This document shows positions 40,213 through 49,273 of a DNA stretch of 64,000 bases, piece by piece; position 1 is the stretch's first letter; every line of letters starts with the position of its first letter. The position numbers were made by a program, and so were the translations under genes. The notes under the pieces were generated by a model. The model saw only the letters and a list, made by a program, of their open reading frames with translations. It had not been told where the DNA came from and did no database searches. This stretch comes from Streptomyces lincolnensis (GTDB taxonomy: Bacteria > Actinomycetota > Actinomycetes > Streptomycetales > Streptomycetaceae): the NCBI RefSeq assembly GCF_021173675.1, contig NZ_JAIHON010000008.1, positions 124,001-188,000 on the forward strand, written 5' to 3'.

Positions 40213-43131
40213 ATGACGGATCTTGAGGTCGGGCTGCGCAACGCCGTCCGTGGTGACGTCCGTTTCGACGTCACCTCGCGGGCGCTGGTCACCATGGACG
40301 CCTCCAACTACCGGCGCGTCCCCCTGGGCGTCGTCGCTCCCAGGGACGCGGACGACGTCGCGGCCGTGCTGGAGGTGTGCCGGGCGCAGGGAGTGCCGGT
40401 GGTGCCGCGCGGGGGCGGGACGTCCATCGCGGGGCAGGCCACGGGGACGGGGGTGGTGCTGGACTTCACGCGGTACATGAACCGGCTCCTCTCCCTCGAC
40501 CCCGCGTCCCGCACGGCCGTCGTACAGCCGGGCCTGGTACTCGACCGCCTCCAGGACGCCGCCGCCCCGCACGGCCTGCGCTTCGGGCCGGATCCGTCCA
40601 CGCACAGCCGCTGCACGCTCGGCGGGATGATCGGCAACAACTCGTGCGGGTCGCACTCGGTGGCGTGGGGGACGACGGCGGACAGTGTGCGGGAGCTGGA
40701 CGTGGTCACCGCGCGGGGCGAGCGGTTGCGGCTGGGGCAGGACTGGCGCGGGGCGCCCTCGGGACTGCGGGACCTCACCGGCGGCGAGCTGGAACGGCTG
40801 CGCACCGGCTTCCCCGAGCTGCCGCGCCGGATCTCCGGGTACGCCCTGGACGCGCTGCTCCCCGAGAAGGGTGCCGATGTCGCCCGCGCCTTCTGCGGGA
40901 GCGAGGGCACCTGGGGGGTGCTCACCGAGGCGGTCGTGGCGCTGGTCGAGGCCCCGCGCGCGCGTGCGCTGGCCGTGCTCGGGTATCCGGACGAGGGCGG
41001 GGCCGCCGAGGCCGCCGCCGGGCTGCTGCCGCACCGCCCTCTCACGGTGGAGGGCATGGCGGTGGACCTGGTGCCCTCGACGGCCGGTCTGCCGCGGGGC
41101 GGGGCCTGGCTGTTCGTGGAGACGGGCGGGGAGTCGGAGGACGAGGCACGCGCGCGTGCGGAGGCGATCGTGCGGGCGGCGGACGTCCTCGACGCGCTGG
41201 TCGTGACCGACCCGGCCGGGCAGCGCGCGCTGTGGCGGATCCGCGAGGACGCCAGCGGTACGGCGACCCGCATGCCCGACGGCTCCGAGGCCTGGCCCGG
41301 CTGGGAGGACTGCGCGGTGCCGCCCGCGCGACTCGGGGCCTACCTGCGGGACTTCCGCTCCCTGCTCGGCGCGCACGGGCTGCGCGGGACGCCGTACGGA
41401 CATTTCGGGGACGGCTGCATCCACGTACGGATCGACTTCGATCTGTTGACGGAGGCGGGCGTGGGACGCTTCCGGCGCTTCTCGGAGGAGCTGGCCGATC
41501 TGGTCGTCGCGCACGGCGGGTCGCTGTCCGGGGAGCACGGGGACGGGCAGGCCCGGGCCGAGCTGCTGCCCCGGATGTACGGGGCGGACATGGTGCGGCT
41601 GTTCGAGCGGGCGAAGGGTGTCTGGGACCCGGACGACCTCCTCAATCCCGGCATGCTCGTGCGCCCCGCCCCCCTCGACACGAACCTGCGCTTCTCCGTC
41701 CTGCCCCGCGAGCTCGTCGACGTCGCCTTCGGCTATCCGTCCGACGGCGGTGACTTCTCGGCCGCGGTACGGCGCTGCGTCGGCGTCGCCAAGTGCCGTA
41801 CGACGTCCGTGTCCGGGCCCGCCGCCATGTGCCCGTCCTTCCGGGCCACCGGGGAGGAGGAGCACTCCACGCGCGGGCGTGCCCGGCTGCTGCACGAGAT
41901 GCTGGCGGGGGATGCGGGAGGCGTGGTGACCGACGGCTGGCGGTCGACCGAGGTCCGGGACGCGCTCGACCTGTGCCTGTCCTGCAAGGGGTGCCGGTCC
42001 GACTGCCCGGTCGGGGTCGACATGGCCACGTACAAGGCGGAGTTCCTGCACCACCACTACGAGGGCCGCCGGCGCCCGGCCGCCCACTACAGCATGGGAT
42101 GGCTGCCGGTGTGGCTGCGCGCGGTCACCCGGATGCGCCTGGCCCGGATCGTCAACGCCCTCGCCGCCGTAGGGCCGTTGGCCGCGGTGGCCAAGCGGTT
42201 CGGCGGGATCGCGCCCGAGCGGCGGATCCCCCGGGTGGCGACGGAGACGTTCAGCCGGTGGTGGGGGAGGCGGCCCAAGGACCGCGGCCGCCGCGGCCGT
42301 GACACGGGGGAGCTCGTCATCCTGTGGCCCGACACCTTCACCGAGCACCTGTCGCCGTCCGTGGGGCGGGCGGCCGTACGGGTGCTGGAGGCGGCGGGAC
42401 TGCGGGTGGCGCTGCCGCCCACCCTGCGGATGAAGGTGCGCCCGGTGGGCGACGGCACGTCCAAGGCCGCGGTCTCCCTGCTCAGCACGCGCCGCAGCCG
42501 CGTCTGCTGCGGTCTGACGTACGTCTCCACCGGCCAGCTGGACCGCGCCCGTACGGCCCTCCTGCGCACGCTGGACCTCATGGCACCGGTGCTGGAGACG
42601 GACGCCCCGGTCGTCGTCCTGGAGCCCAGCTGCGCGGCGGCACTCCGGACCGACCTGCCGGAACTCCTCCACGACGACCCCCGCGCCGCCCGCCTCGCCG
42701 CGAAGGTGCTGACCTTCGCGGAGGCCCTGGAACGCCTCGCCCCCGACTGGACCCCGCCCGCCCTCGACCGCCCGGTCACCGGCCAGACCCACTGCCACCA
42801 GCACGCGGTCCTGGGCGATGCCGCCGACCGCCGACTGCGTCAAGCCGCTCTGCTGTCAGGCGAGTTGAGCGGCGGCTGCTGCGGCCTCGCCGGTAACTTC
42901 GGCTTCGAGAAAGGGCACTTCGAGGTGTCGTCCGCCTGCGCCGAGGACCAGCTGCTGCCCGCGGTGCGCCGGGCGCCCGAGGAGGCCGTGGTCCTGGCCG
43001 ACGGGTACTCCTGCCGGACTCAGCTGGAACAGCTGGCGGGGGTGCGGGGGCGGCACCTGGCGGAGGTGCTGGCGGAAGCGCTGGAGGAAGACGGGAGTGG
43101 GGACGGCAGTGGGGACGGCAGTGGGGGGTGA
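40213..43131 (+). CDS. FAD-linked dehydrogenase / Fe-S oxidoreductase fusion
   Basis: A 972-residue two-part enzyme. Residues 1-520 are a GlcD/D-lactate-dehydrogenase-type FAD protein: PRGGGTSIAGQATGTGVVLD (FAD loop), GGMIGNNSCGSHS, GEHGDGQARAELLPRMYG and PDDLLNPGMLV. Residues 530-640 hold Fe-S ligands CVGVAKCRTTSVSGPAAMCPSF and CLSCKGCRSDCPVGVDMA. The rest is a GlpC/HdrD-like part with CCG motifs (RVCCGLTY, GGCCGLAGNFGFEKGHF). This is the Ydij/D-2-hydroxyacid (D-2-hydroxyglutarate or lactate) dehydrogenase pattern, likely feeding quinone. ATG 40213 follows TGGGG. Its last 35 nt overlap the start region of the phosphoesterase. Confidence 0.88.
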   Translation: MTDLEVGLRNAVRGDVRFDVTSRALVTMDASNYRRVPLGVVAPRDADDVAAVLEVCRAQGVPVVPRGGGTSIAGQATGTGVVLDFTRYMNRLLSLDPASRTAVVQPGLVLDRLQDAAAPHGLRFGPDPSTHSRCTLGGMIGNNSCGSHSVAWGTTADSVRELDVVTARGERLRLGQDWRGAPSGLRDLTGGELERLRTGFPELPRRISGYALDALLPEKGADVARAFCGSEGTWGVLTEAVVALVEAPRARALAVLGYPDEGGAAEAAAGLLPHRPLTVEGMAVDLVPSTAGLPRGGAWLFVETGGESEDEARARAEAIVRAADVLDALVVTDPAGQRALWRIREDASGTATRMPDGSEAWPGWEDCAVPPARLGAYLRDFRSLLGAHGLRGTPYGHFGDGCIHVRIDFDLLTEAGVGRFRRFSEELADLVVAHGGSLSGEHGDGQARAELLPRMYGADMVRLFERAKGVWDPDDLLNPGMLVRPAPLDTNLRFSVLPRELVDVAFGYPSDGGDFSAAVRRCVGVAKCRTTSVSGPAAMCPSFRATGEEEHSTRGRARLLHEMLAGDAGGVVTDGWRSTEVRDALDLCLSCKGCRSDCPVGVDMATYKAEFLHHHYEGRRRPAAHYSMGWLPVWLRAVTRMRLARIVNALAAVGPLAAVAKRFGGIAPERRIPRVATETFSRWWGRRPKDRGRRGRDTGELVILWPDTFTEHLSPSVGRAAVRVLEAAGLRVALPPTLRMKVRPVGDGTSKAAVSLLSTRRSRVCCGLTYVSTGQLDRARTALLRTLDLMAPVLETDAPVVVLEPSCAAALRTDLPELLHDDPRAARLAAKVLTFAEALERLAPDWTPPALDRPVTGQTHCHQHAVLGDAADRRLRQAALLSGELSGGCCGLAGNFGFEKGHFEVSSACAEDQLLPAVRRAPEEAVVLADGYSCRTQLEQLAGVRGRHLAEVLAEALEEDGSGDGSGDGSGG
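43096..43128. repeat. 12-bp tandem repeat at the CDS junction
   Basis: Two full and one partial copy of AGTGGGGACGGC. In the upstream frame they encode SGDGSGDGSGG at the C terminus; in the downstream frame each unit supplies a GTG start preceded by GGGGA, so the repeat multiplies possible starts for the phosphoesterase. Confidence 0.85.
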
Positions 43132-43888
43132 TCTCGGGCGGGTCGCCGTCCTCTCCGACATCCACGGCGTGCTCCCCGCACTGGAGGCCGTGCTCGCGGA
43201 GCCGGAGGTGGCCGCCGCCGAGCGGATCGTCCTCACCGGCGACATCACGGCCGGACCCCAACCGGCCGAGGTGATCGACCTGTTGAGGGCCCAGGGCGAC
43301 CGCGTGCTGTGGGTGTCGGGCAACGCGGACCGCGAACTCGTCGAGTACCGCAGGGGAGTCCGGGACGACATCCCCGACCCGATCGGCCCCTACGCCTCCG
43401 GGCAACTCACCGACGACCAGGTCGAGTTCCTCGCCCGGCTCCCCGCCGGCCTGACCCTCACCGTCCGCGGCCTCGGCGAGGTCCTCTTCTGCCACGCCAC
43501 ACCCCGCGACGACGAGGAGGTCGTCCTGGTCGACTCCCGCCTCGACCGCTGGGCGGAGGTGCTCGCACCGCTCCCCGAAACCGTCCGCACGGTCGTCTGC
43601 GGCCACACCCACATGCCCTACGTCCGTCTCGCCCACGGCCGCCTGGTGATCAACCCCGGCAGCGTCGGCATGCCGTACGGCCGTCCGGGCGCCCACTGGT
43701 GCCTGCTGGGACCCGGGGCCGATCTCCGGGTCACGTCGTACGACATCGGGGCGGCCGTCGCCCGGCTCACCGCGGAGTGCGCGTACCCGGGGATCGCGGA
43801 GTGGGCCGACTACTACCTCAACGCGCGGGCTACGGATGCCGAGGCGCTGGGAGCGTTCGGGCCGCGGGACGGGCGTTCGCGGGGATGA
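43121..43888 (+). CDS. Metallophosphoesterase
   Basis: A 255-residue calcineurin-like phosphoesterase of the YfcE/MPP class. Metal motifs VLSDIHG, TGDITAGP, SGNADRE, FCHATP and CGHTHMP are complete, with NPGSVGMPYGRPGAHW after them. Two metal ions are expected; substrate unknown. GTG 43121 is one of three GTGs at 12-nt spacing (43097, 43109, 43121), all within the end of the upstream gene. Confidence 0.85.
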   Translation: MGGDLGRVAVLSDIHGVLPALEAVLAEPEVAAAERIVLTGDITAGPQPAEVIDLLRAQGDRVLWVSGNADRELVEYRRGVRDDIPDPIGPYASGQLTDDQVEFLARLPAGLTLTVRGLGEVLFCHATPRDDEEVVLVDSRLDRWAEVLAPLPETVRTVVCGHTHMPYVRLAHGRLVINPGSVGMPYGRPGAHWCLLGPGADLRVTSYDIGAAVARLTAECAYPGIAEWADYYLNARATDAEALGAFGPRDGRSRG

Positions 43889-43967
43889 GGGCGACTTCAG
43901 GGGCGGGGGTCCCTGGGCGCCTGAGCCGTCGAGGTCAGCCACAAAACGGGTTCACACACCTGTCGAA

Positions 43968-43983
43968 GTCCATTACCGTGGAC
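43968..43983. promoter_or_regulatory. Inverted repeat upstream of the EamA gene
   Basis: GTCCA-TTACCG-TGGAC, 55 nt before the exporter start. Possible operator; regulator unknown. Confidence 0.3.
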
Positions 43984-44037
43984 TGAGAAGTACGCCGTGA
44001 TGAACTTGCCTGCCCCGAGCCGATCCCTGGAAGCCCC

Positions 44038-44973
44038 GTGACGACACCCAGCGCCGACGCCGCCCCTTCGTCGATCCCGGTCTCCTCCCCGCCCGGGGGT
44101 GCGTCGCCCCGCCGGGGTGCCCTCGGTCCGGTGGGGCTGGTGCTCGCGGCCGGTGTGTCCGTGCAGTTCGGTGCGGCGCTCGCGGTGTCGCTGATGCCGA
44201 GGGCGGGCGCGCTCGGCGTGGTCACGCTGCGCCTGGCGGCCGCCGCGGTCGTCCTGCTGCTGATCTGCCGCCCCCGGCTGCGCGGCCACTCGCGCGCCGA
44301 CTGGGGCACGCTCACCCTCTTCGGCCTCACCATGGCCGCGATGAACGGCCTCTTCTACCAGGCCGTCGACCGCATCCCGCTCGGGCCCGCCGTCACCCTG
44401 GAGGTGCTCGGACCCCTCGCGCTCTCCGTCCTGGCGTCCCGCCGCGCGATCAACCTCCTGTGGGCGGGCCTCGCCCTCGGCGGTGTCTTCCTCCTCGGCG
44501 GCGGAGGCTTCGGCAACCTCGATCCGGTGGGCGCGGCGTTCGCCCTGGGCGCGGGCGCCATGTGGGCGGCGTACATCGTCTTCAGCGCGCGCACGGGCCG
44601 CCGTTTCCCGCAGGCCGACGGGCTCGCGCTGGCCATGGGGATCGCGGCGGTGGCGTTCCTGCCGCTGGGCATCGCCGAGTCCGGCACGAAGCTCCTCGAC
44701 CCGACCACGCTGCTGCTCGGCTCGGCCGTCGCGCTGATGTCCTCCGTCCTGCCCTACACCTTCGAACTCCTCGCCCTGCGCCGCCTGCCCGCCTCCACCT
44801 TCGCGATCCTCATGAGCCTGGAACCGGCCCTCGCCGCCACCGCCGGCTTCCTCATCCTGAACCAGGCCCTGACCGCCCTGGAGTCCCTCGCCATCGCCCT
44901 CGTCATCGCGGCGAGCATCGGTGCGCTGCGGACGCAGGTGGGGCGGGGGAGGGCGGCGTTGCCGGAGGGGTGA
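44038..44973 (+). CDS. EamA/RhtA-like exporter
   Basis: A 311-residue protein with ten membrane helices in two EamA repeats (about 30-155 and 165-300). GPVGLVLAAGVSVQFGAALAVSLMP, NGLFYQAVDRIPLGPAVTLEVLGPLAL and LPASTFAILMSLEPALAATAGFLILNQ match the RhtA threonine/homoserine exporter group. GTG 44038 follows GGAAG. Substrate inferred only. Confidence 0.85.
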   Translation: MTTPSADAAPSSIPVSSPPGGASPRRGALGPVGLVLAAGVSVQFGAALAVSLMPRAGALGVVTLRLAAAAVVLLLICRPRLRGHSRADWGTLTLFGLTMAAMNGLFYQAVDRIPLGPAVTLEVLGPLALSVLASRRAINLLWAGLALGGVFLLGGGGFGNLDPVGAAFALGAGAMWAAYIVFSARTGRRFPQADGLALAMGIAAVAFLPLGIAESGTKLLDPTTLLLGSAVALMSSVLPYTFELLALRRLPASTFAILMSLEPALAATAGFLILNQALTALESLAIALVIAASIGALRTQVGRGRAALPEG

Positions 44974-45159
44974 CGGTGGGCGGGATCACGGCGCTCGTGG
45001 TCATCGGGCGGTCAAGGACTGGCCAGACCGTGGCCAAAGCGGCGTATGGGTTCCGCATGCCCTGTCCTCATCGCACCGGTATCCAACGATCTGGCCCTTT
45101 GTGTGCTGGCTAAGTTGGTGCCGCCACATCGGGTGGGACGACGGGGAGAGGACACAGCG

Positions 45160-45711
45160 GTGGGTACACCGATACGTTCGCGCCTTCTCGACTACATCGA
45201 TCACATAGATCCGGGACCGGGGCAGGGGTCGAGGCCAGGGCCGGGGCACGACGATCCGGAGCCCCGCCGGTCACGTCTCCTCGACTACGTCGACCAGGGC
45301 GACCCGGTGGAGACGGCGCCGCCGAGCCCCCGCCCGGGCATCCCCGCCTACCACACCCCCGTCTTCGTCCCGGCCCATCCGCGCTACGTCGAGACGAGCG
45401 ACGACAGGGACGGCGACACGAGCAACGACACGAACGGCGACACCGCCGGCACCCCCACCCGCGTCCCCTTCATCGCGTACGAACTCTTCGCGCACCCCAC
45501 CGACGGCACCGTGGCCCTCGCCTTCACCACCCTGGCCGGGCTGGTGGCCGCGCTCGGCGAGGCCCAGCCCTGGGTGGCCACCTCGCTCGGCCCGCTGGCC
45601 GAGGGTGTGGGCGCACTCGGCGTCACGGTCCGGCTGGACCCGAGGCTCGCACCCGGACCGCCCAACTGGCGCCCCGCCGACCTGGCCGCATACGCGCGCG
45701 AGGTGGCGTGA
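45160..45711 (+). CDS. SAV_915-like protein heading a WXG gene unit
   Basis: A 183-residue protein. The N-terminal part has a duplicated motif (RSRLLDYIDHIDPG and RSRLLDYVDQGDPV). The C-terminal part (about 105-183; VPFIAYELFAHPTDGTVALAFTTLAGLVAALGEAQPW) is an SseB/SAV_915-type domain found beside type VII-like secretion genes in streptomycetes. GTG 45160 follows GGGGAGAGG. Its TGA overlaps the next ATG (TGATG), so the genes are coupled. Confidence 0.75.
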   Translation: MGTPIRSRLLDYIDHIDPGPGQGSRPGPGHDDPEPRRSRLLDYVDQGDPVETAPPSPRPGIPAYHTPVFVPAHPRYVETSDDRDGDTSNDTNGDTAGTPTRVPFIAYELFAHPTDGTVALAFTTLAGLVAALGEAQPWVATSLGPLAEGVGALGVTVRLDPRLAPGPPNWRPADLAAYAREVA

Positions 45712-46010
45712 TGGCCGACCTCAAGGCCGTCCAGAGCGACCTCACCGCGATGGCGAAGACCTTCCACGACGAGGCCATCACCTACCGCGGCCTGCGCACC
45801 GCCGTCGCCCCGCCCGTGGCCGACGGCGGCGACCCCGGCCTCGACCACGCCCTGCACGAGGTCGCCCAGCTCATCGTCGGCCTGCACACCGGTCTGGCCG
45901 ACCGCCTCGACGACCACGGCGACAAGGTGGCCCACGCCCGCGACTCCTTCCAGCGGCACGACATCGACGTACACGGGCTGTTCGAGGACCTGATGGCGGG
46001 GGAGGGCTGA
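45711..46010 (+). CDS. Small WXG100-like helical protein
   Basis: A 99-residue, almost fully helical protein (SDLTAMAKTFHDEAITYRGLRTAV, LDHALHEVAQLIVGLHTGLADRLDDHGDKVAHARDSF), the size and helical-hairpin layout of an Esx/WXG100 partner. It lacks a clear WXG turn and resembles DUF6317-type proteins. Coupled to both neighbours (overlaps upstream, 5-nt gap downstream). Possibly the partner or chaperone of the following large protein. Confidence 0.7.
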   Translation: MADLKAVQSDLTAMAKTFHDEAITYRGLRTAVAPPVADGGDPGLDHALHEVAQLIVGLHTGLADRLDDHGDKVAHARDSFQRHDIDVHGLFEDLMAGEG

Positions 46011-46015
46011 GGACC

Positions 46016-47290
46016 GTGGGTGACAGCTGGGTCGGCGGGGACATCGGCGGACTGCGCACGATGGCCGAGACGTACAGGGCCGCCAAGGAGAAACTGGAGA
46101 GCGTGGTCACGCCCCTCGGCCGCGCGGTCGAGAACCTGGCGGCCGACACACATTGGCAGGGCGAGGCCGCCGAGACCTTCCGCGCCAAGTGGAGCGAGGA
46201 CCTCATGGCGGCGGGCGGCTTCGCGACCCTCGTGCACAGCGCGGGCGACGTCGTCTCCGACCTCGTCGACGCCCTGACCACCTGCGAGACGGCCCTCCAG
46301 AACGCCGAGCACACGGCCACCCGGCAGGGCGTCACCACCGGCCCCAAGGGGGTCCCGCTGCCGGTCGTCACGCCGGCCCCGCCCAGCGCCGACGACCAGA
46401 GGACCGCCGCCGCGCTGACCGAGTACGACACCGTCCGCCGCCAGATCCTGCACACAGCCCAGCAGGCCCGGCTGGTGGCTGCGGACAAGCTGCGCGGGCT
46501 GTACGCGCAGGTCACGGCACCGGTCTCGACCGGCGACAAGGTCACCCTCGCGGACGCGTTGCGCGGTCTGTACGCCTACGACGCCGAGGACGCCCGCGCC
46601 GGGGGCCGCGAGGCCCGCGCCGCGCTCGACAGCGCCAAGGCGGAGGAGCAGGCCGCGAAGAAGGAGCTCCGGGCCGAGCGCAAGGCGTACCAGAAAGCGG
46701 GGCGCGGGCTCCCCAAGGACCTTCCCGCCAAGGGCGCCTACGCCGACGCCGTCATGCGCGTCGACTCCCTGGAGGAGGCCATCGCCCGCGCCGACCACGG
46801 CAGTACGGCGCTCCCGTACGACCGGGCCCTGAACGTGAAGCTGGCGGACGCGGCGGACGCGCTGCGGTTGGGCAAGGGCGTCGCGGAACTGCCGGAGTTT
46901 CTCAAGGAGATCCCGGTCCTGGACGTCGCCGCGGCAGCCGCCTGCGGTCTGGTGGAGGCGAAGGACGATCACGACAAGGGCTGGTCCTGGCAGAAGTCGG
47001 TCGTCGTCGACGGGGGTGCCGCCCTCGGAGGTGTCGCCGTCGGCGCGGCGGTGACGGCGGCGCTGCCCGTGGAGGGCGCGGTGGCGGTGGCCGGCGTCGG
47101 GGTCGCGGCCGCAGTCACCGCGACCGAGGTCCTCGACCACTCCCTTCACGAGCACTGGAGCGAGGACATTCATGACCACGGCGTGGTCGGAGGAGTGCTG
47201 ACAGGCGCGGGCCACGTCCTGTCGGAGACCGGGGAGGACGACGTACGAATGGCGAAGGACATCTGGCATGGCGTCACGAGCATTTTCTGA
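46016..47290 (+). CDS. Large WXG-domain protein, putative T7SS substrate
   Basis: A 424-residue protein. The N-terminal 100 residues are WXG100-like (GGLRTMAETYRAAKEKLESVV, DTHWQGEAAETFRAKW as the WxG turn). A charged coiled-coil region follows (about 190-260; SAKAEEQAAKKELRAERKAYQKAGRG). A Gly/Ala hydrophobic stretch (about 320-375; GAALGGVAVGAAVTAALPVEGAVAVAGVGVAAAV) and a polar end (HSLHEHWSEDIHDHG) complete it. No toxin catalytic motif was recognised. GTG 46016 follows GGAGGG. Its last 23 nt overlap the next gene. Confidence 0.75.
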   Translation: MGDSWVGGDIGGLRTMAETYRAAKEKLESVVTPLGRAVENLAADTHWQGEAAETFRAKWSEDLMAAGGFATLVHSAGDVVSDLVDALTTCETALQNAEHTATRQGVTTGPKGVPLPVVTPAPPSADDQRTAAALTEYDTVRRQILHTAQQARLVAADKLRGLYAQVTAPVSTGDKVTLADALRGLYAYDAEDARAGGREARAALDSAKAEEQAAKKELRAERKAYQKAGRGLPKDLPAKGAYADAVMRVDSLEEAIARADHGSTALPYDRALNVKLADAADALRLGKGVAELPEFLKEIPVLDVAAAAACGLVEAKDDHDKGWSWQKSVVVDGGAALGGVAVGAAVTAALPVEGAVAVAGVGVAAAVTATEVLDHSLHEHWSEDIHDHGVVGGVLTGAGHVLSETGEDDVRMAKDIWHGVTSIF

Positions 47291-47810
47291 GGTTCCCGCT
47301 CCGGGAGCCCCCGCCGGCATCCCGACGCTGCCGAAACTGGGCACCACCTGGTACCGGCGGGGCGCGCTCTACTGGCTTTGCCGTGCCCGCACGACCGCCT
47401 TCCTGGTCCTCGTGATGGCCATGGCCTGCTTCGTGTCGCTGAGCCTCTACCAGGGGTTCCGTGGGGAGATGCCGCCCGCGGTCCGTACCGTGTGTGACGT
47501 GGTCCAGGTGGCCGGGTCCTGCGTGGCGGTGGTCTGGGGATGGATCAAGCAGCGTCGCGGTCACCGGGCGGCACTCCTCGACCCGCCCACCCCCGAACAG
47601 ACCTGGGTGGCGAAGCGCACCCACAACGCCCGCTCCGGCAGGGCCGCCGGCGCGCAGGCCGGCGGACGCCTCCTCCTCGCGCTCGCGGCACCCGTCATGC
47701 CCGCGCTCGCCGCTTACCTGGTCGGCTGGCTGGCCGCCTGGCTGACCGTCCGCGAGTACCCCAGCGAGGTCGGCGCCCGCCGGTGGCTGGCACAGCGGAC
47801 TGCCGCCTGA
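47268..47810 (+). CDS. Membrane protein of the WXG unit
   Basis: A 180-residue protein with about three or four membrane helices (TTAFLVLVMAMACFVSLSLY, AVRTVCDVVQVAGSCVAVVWGWI, LLLALAAPVMPALAAYLVGWLAAWL). Unknown family. It starts 23 nt inside the end of the WXG protein gene, so the four genes 45160-47810 form one unit. It may protect the membrane from, or anchor, the WXG protein; this is a guess. Confidence 0.7.
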   Translation: MASRAFSEVPAPGAPAGIPTLPKLGTTWYRRGALYWLCRARTTAFLVLVMAMACFVSLSLYQGFRGEMPPAVRTVCDVVQVAGSCVAVVWGWIKQRRGHRAALLDPPTPEQTWVAKRTHNARSGRAAGAQAGGRLLLALAAPVMPALAAYLVGWLAAWLTVREYPSEVGARRWLAQRTAA

Positions 47811-47840
47811 TTGTCAGTGCCCCCGGCTATGGTCCCCGCC

Positions 47841-49244
47841 ATGGACAAGGCGGCGCTGATCGACAGTCTCTCCGGCTCCTGGGAGGACACCCGGGCGGCC
47901 CGTGACTCGCTGGTGGCGCGGGGGACGGCCGTAGTGGCTGTCGTGCTGGACGTGCTCTGTGACGAGGGGGCGCCCGTCGAGTGGACGGTGTCGGCGGATG
48001 TGCTGTGCCGGATCGGGGAACCGGCCCTCCTGCCGCTGGTGGAGGCCGTCGGGTCGACGCGGGCGGCGGAGTCGTCCGAGGTGGCGCGGCGGATCGCCTG
48101 GACGACGGCGCGGCTGGAGGTGGCCGACCCCGGCGTCTACGTCCCGCTGCTGAAGCACCCGCACGCCCGCGTCCGCGCCCTCGCGCTCTCCGTCCTCCGG
48201 CACCAGGACGAGGCGGCGCCAGGGCGATTCGCCGACCCGGCGGTGCCGTTGCTCGGGGATCCGGACCCCGAGGTGCGGCGGCGGGCGGTGCTGCTGTTCG
48301 AAACGGTGGGAGCGGAGGCCGTACCCCGACTGCGGCGCATACGGCGGCAGTCCGCGCCCGCGTCCCCGCCCGCGCCGGGGGTCCGGGCCGGCGCCCTGGA
48401 GGCCCTCGCGGCCGTCGGGGGACCGGCCGCGCTCGACCACCGGGACCGGGCGGCCTGGCGCCGCCTGACCAGGATCAAGCGGCAGACCGAGATCCCGGAG
48501 GGCATGCACCTGTGCGGATCCTGGTACGCCGTCCCGAGCGCCGACCAGGACGCCGTGCTGGAAGTCTTCGACCTGGTCGCCCCCGAGCCGGTCACCCTCC
48601 GGACGGGCGCGGCGGCCTGGAACCAGGACCGTCACGCATGGCATCGCACCCGCACGCACTACAAGTGCGCGCGTGTCTTCGTCAGCCCGGTCCTGGACGG
48701 CTGGACCCTGGTCTTCGGCGACTCCTCCGAGAGCACCCACCGCGTCCTCGACGCCGACAACCCGGAGCGGGTGTTGGGGTCCGTCGTCCGGGGGCGCTGC
48801 GCCGAGCTCGGGCGCCGGTTCGGGGCGGCGCAGTGGTACGGGATGAGCTGCGGGGACGAGTGGACGGCGTGGTGCGTCGCGGAGGGCGGGGAAGTGGTGC
48901 GGTACTACGACGCGTTCGAGGCGGCGGAGGGCGAGAACACCGAGGTGGGTCCCCCGCACCCGGCCGAGGCCGGCCACCTCCTCCCACATCAGGGAGACGG
49001 TCTCCCCGACGACGCCTTCGACGGCGTCGACCTCAGGGACTTCGACGCGTTCACCGCCCGGCACCGCCAGGTGAAGGAGGAACTCGGCATCCCCGACACC
49101 TGCTACGCCACCGTCGTCGCGTCGCGGCTCTCCGTGAACCCCGGCGCCCTCGGCCCGCACACCCACGTCACCGGTACCGGCGTCCTGGCCCTCACCACCT
49201 GCGGCCGCGAACACGGCCACCCGGCGGGAGCACTGCCGTGCTGA
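47841..49244 (+). CDS. HEAT-repeat-like protein of unknown function
   Basis: A 467-residue cytoplasmic protein. The first 200 residues hold HEAT/PBS-lyase-like repeats (LLKHPHARVRALALSVLRH, LLGDPDPEVRRRAVLLFETVG). The second half (about 225-440) is a domain with many Trp/Cys/His (LCGSWYAVP, WNQDRHAWHRTRTHYKCARVF, WYGMSCGDEWTAWCVAEGGEVVRYYDAFEA) that I do not recognise. ATG 47841 has TATGGT 7 nt upstream and no Shine-Dalgarno, so it looks leaderless. Confidence 0.75.
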   Translation: MDKAALIDSLSGSWEDTRAARDSLVARGTAVVAVVLDVLCDEGAPVEWTVSADVLCRIGEPALLPLVEAVGSTRAAESSEVARRIAWTTARLEVADPGVYVPLLKHPHARVRALALSVLRHQDEAAPGRFADPAVPLLGDPDPEVRRRAVLLFETVGAEAVPRLRRIRRQSAPASPPAPGVRAGALEALAAVGGPAALDHRDRAAWRRLTRIKRQTEIPEGMHLCGSWYAVPSADQDAVLEVFDLVAPEPVTLRTGAAAWNQDRHAWHRTRTHYKCARVFVSPVLDGWTLVFGDSSESTHRVLDADNPERVLGSVVRGRCAELGRRFGAAQWYGMSCGDEWTAWCVAEGGEVVRYYDAFEAAEGENTEVGPPHPAEAGHLLPHQGDGLPDDAFDGVDLRDFDAFTARHRQVKEELGIPDTCYATVVASRLSVNPGALGPHTHVTGTGVLALTTCGREHGHPAGALPC

Positions 49245-49273
49245 CCACGCCGTACTGACAACGCCACGCCCCC

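Noticed and set aside
40066..42843. Very long antisense open frame opposite the FAD dehydrogenase gene
   Set aside because: Arg/Pro/Gly-rich composition typical of antisense frames in GC-rich genes; the plus-strand protein has clear catalytic motifs.
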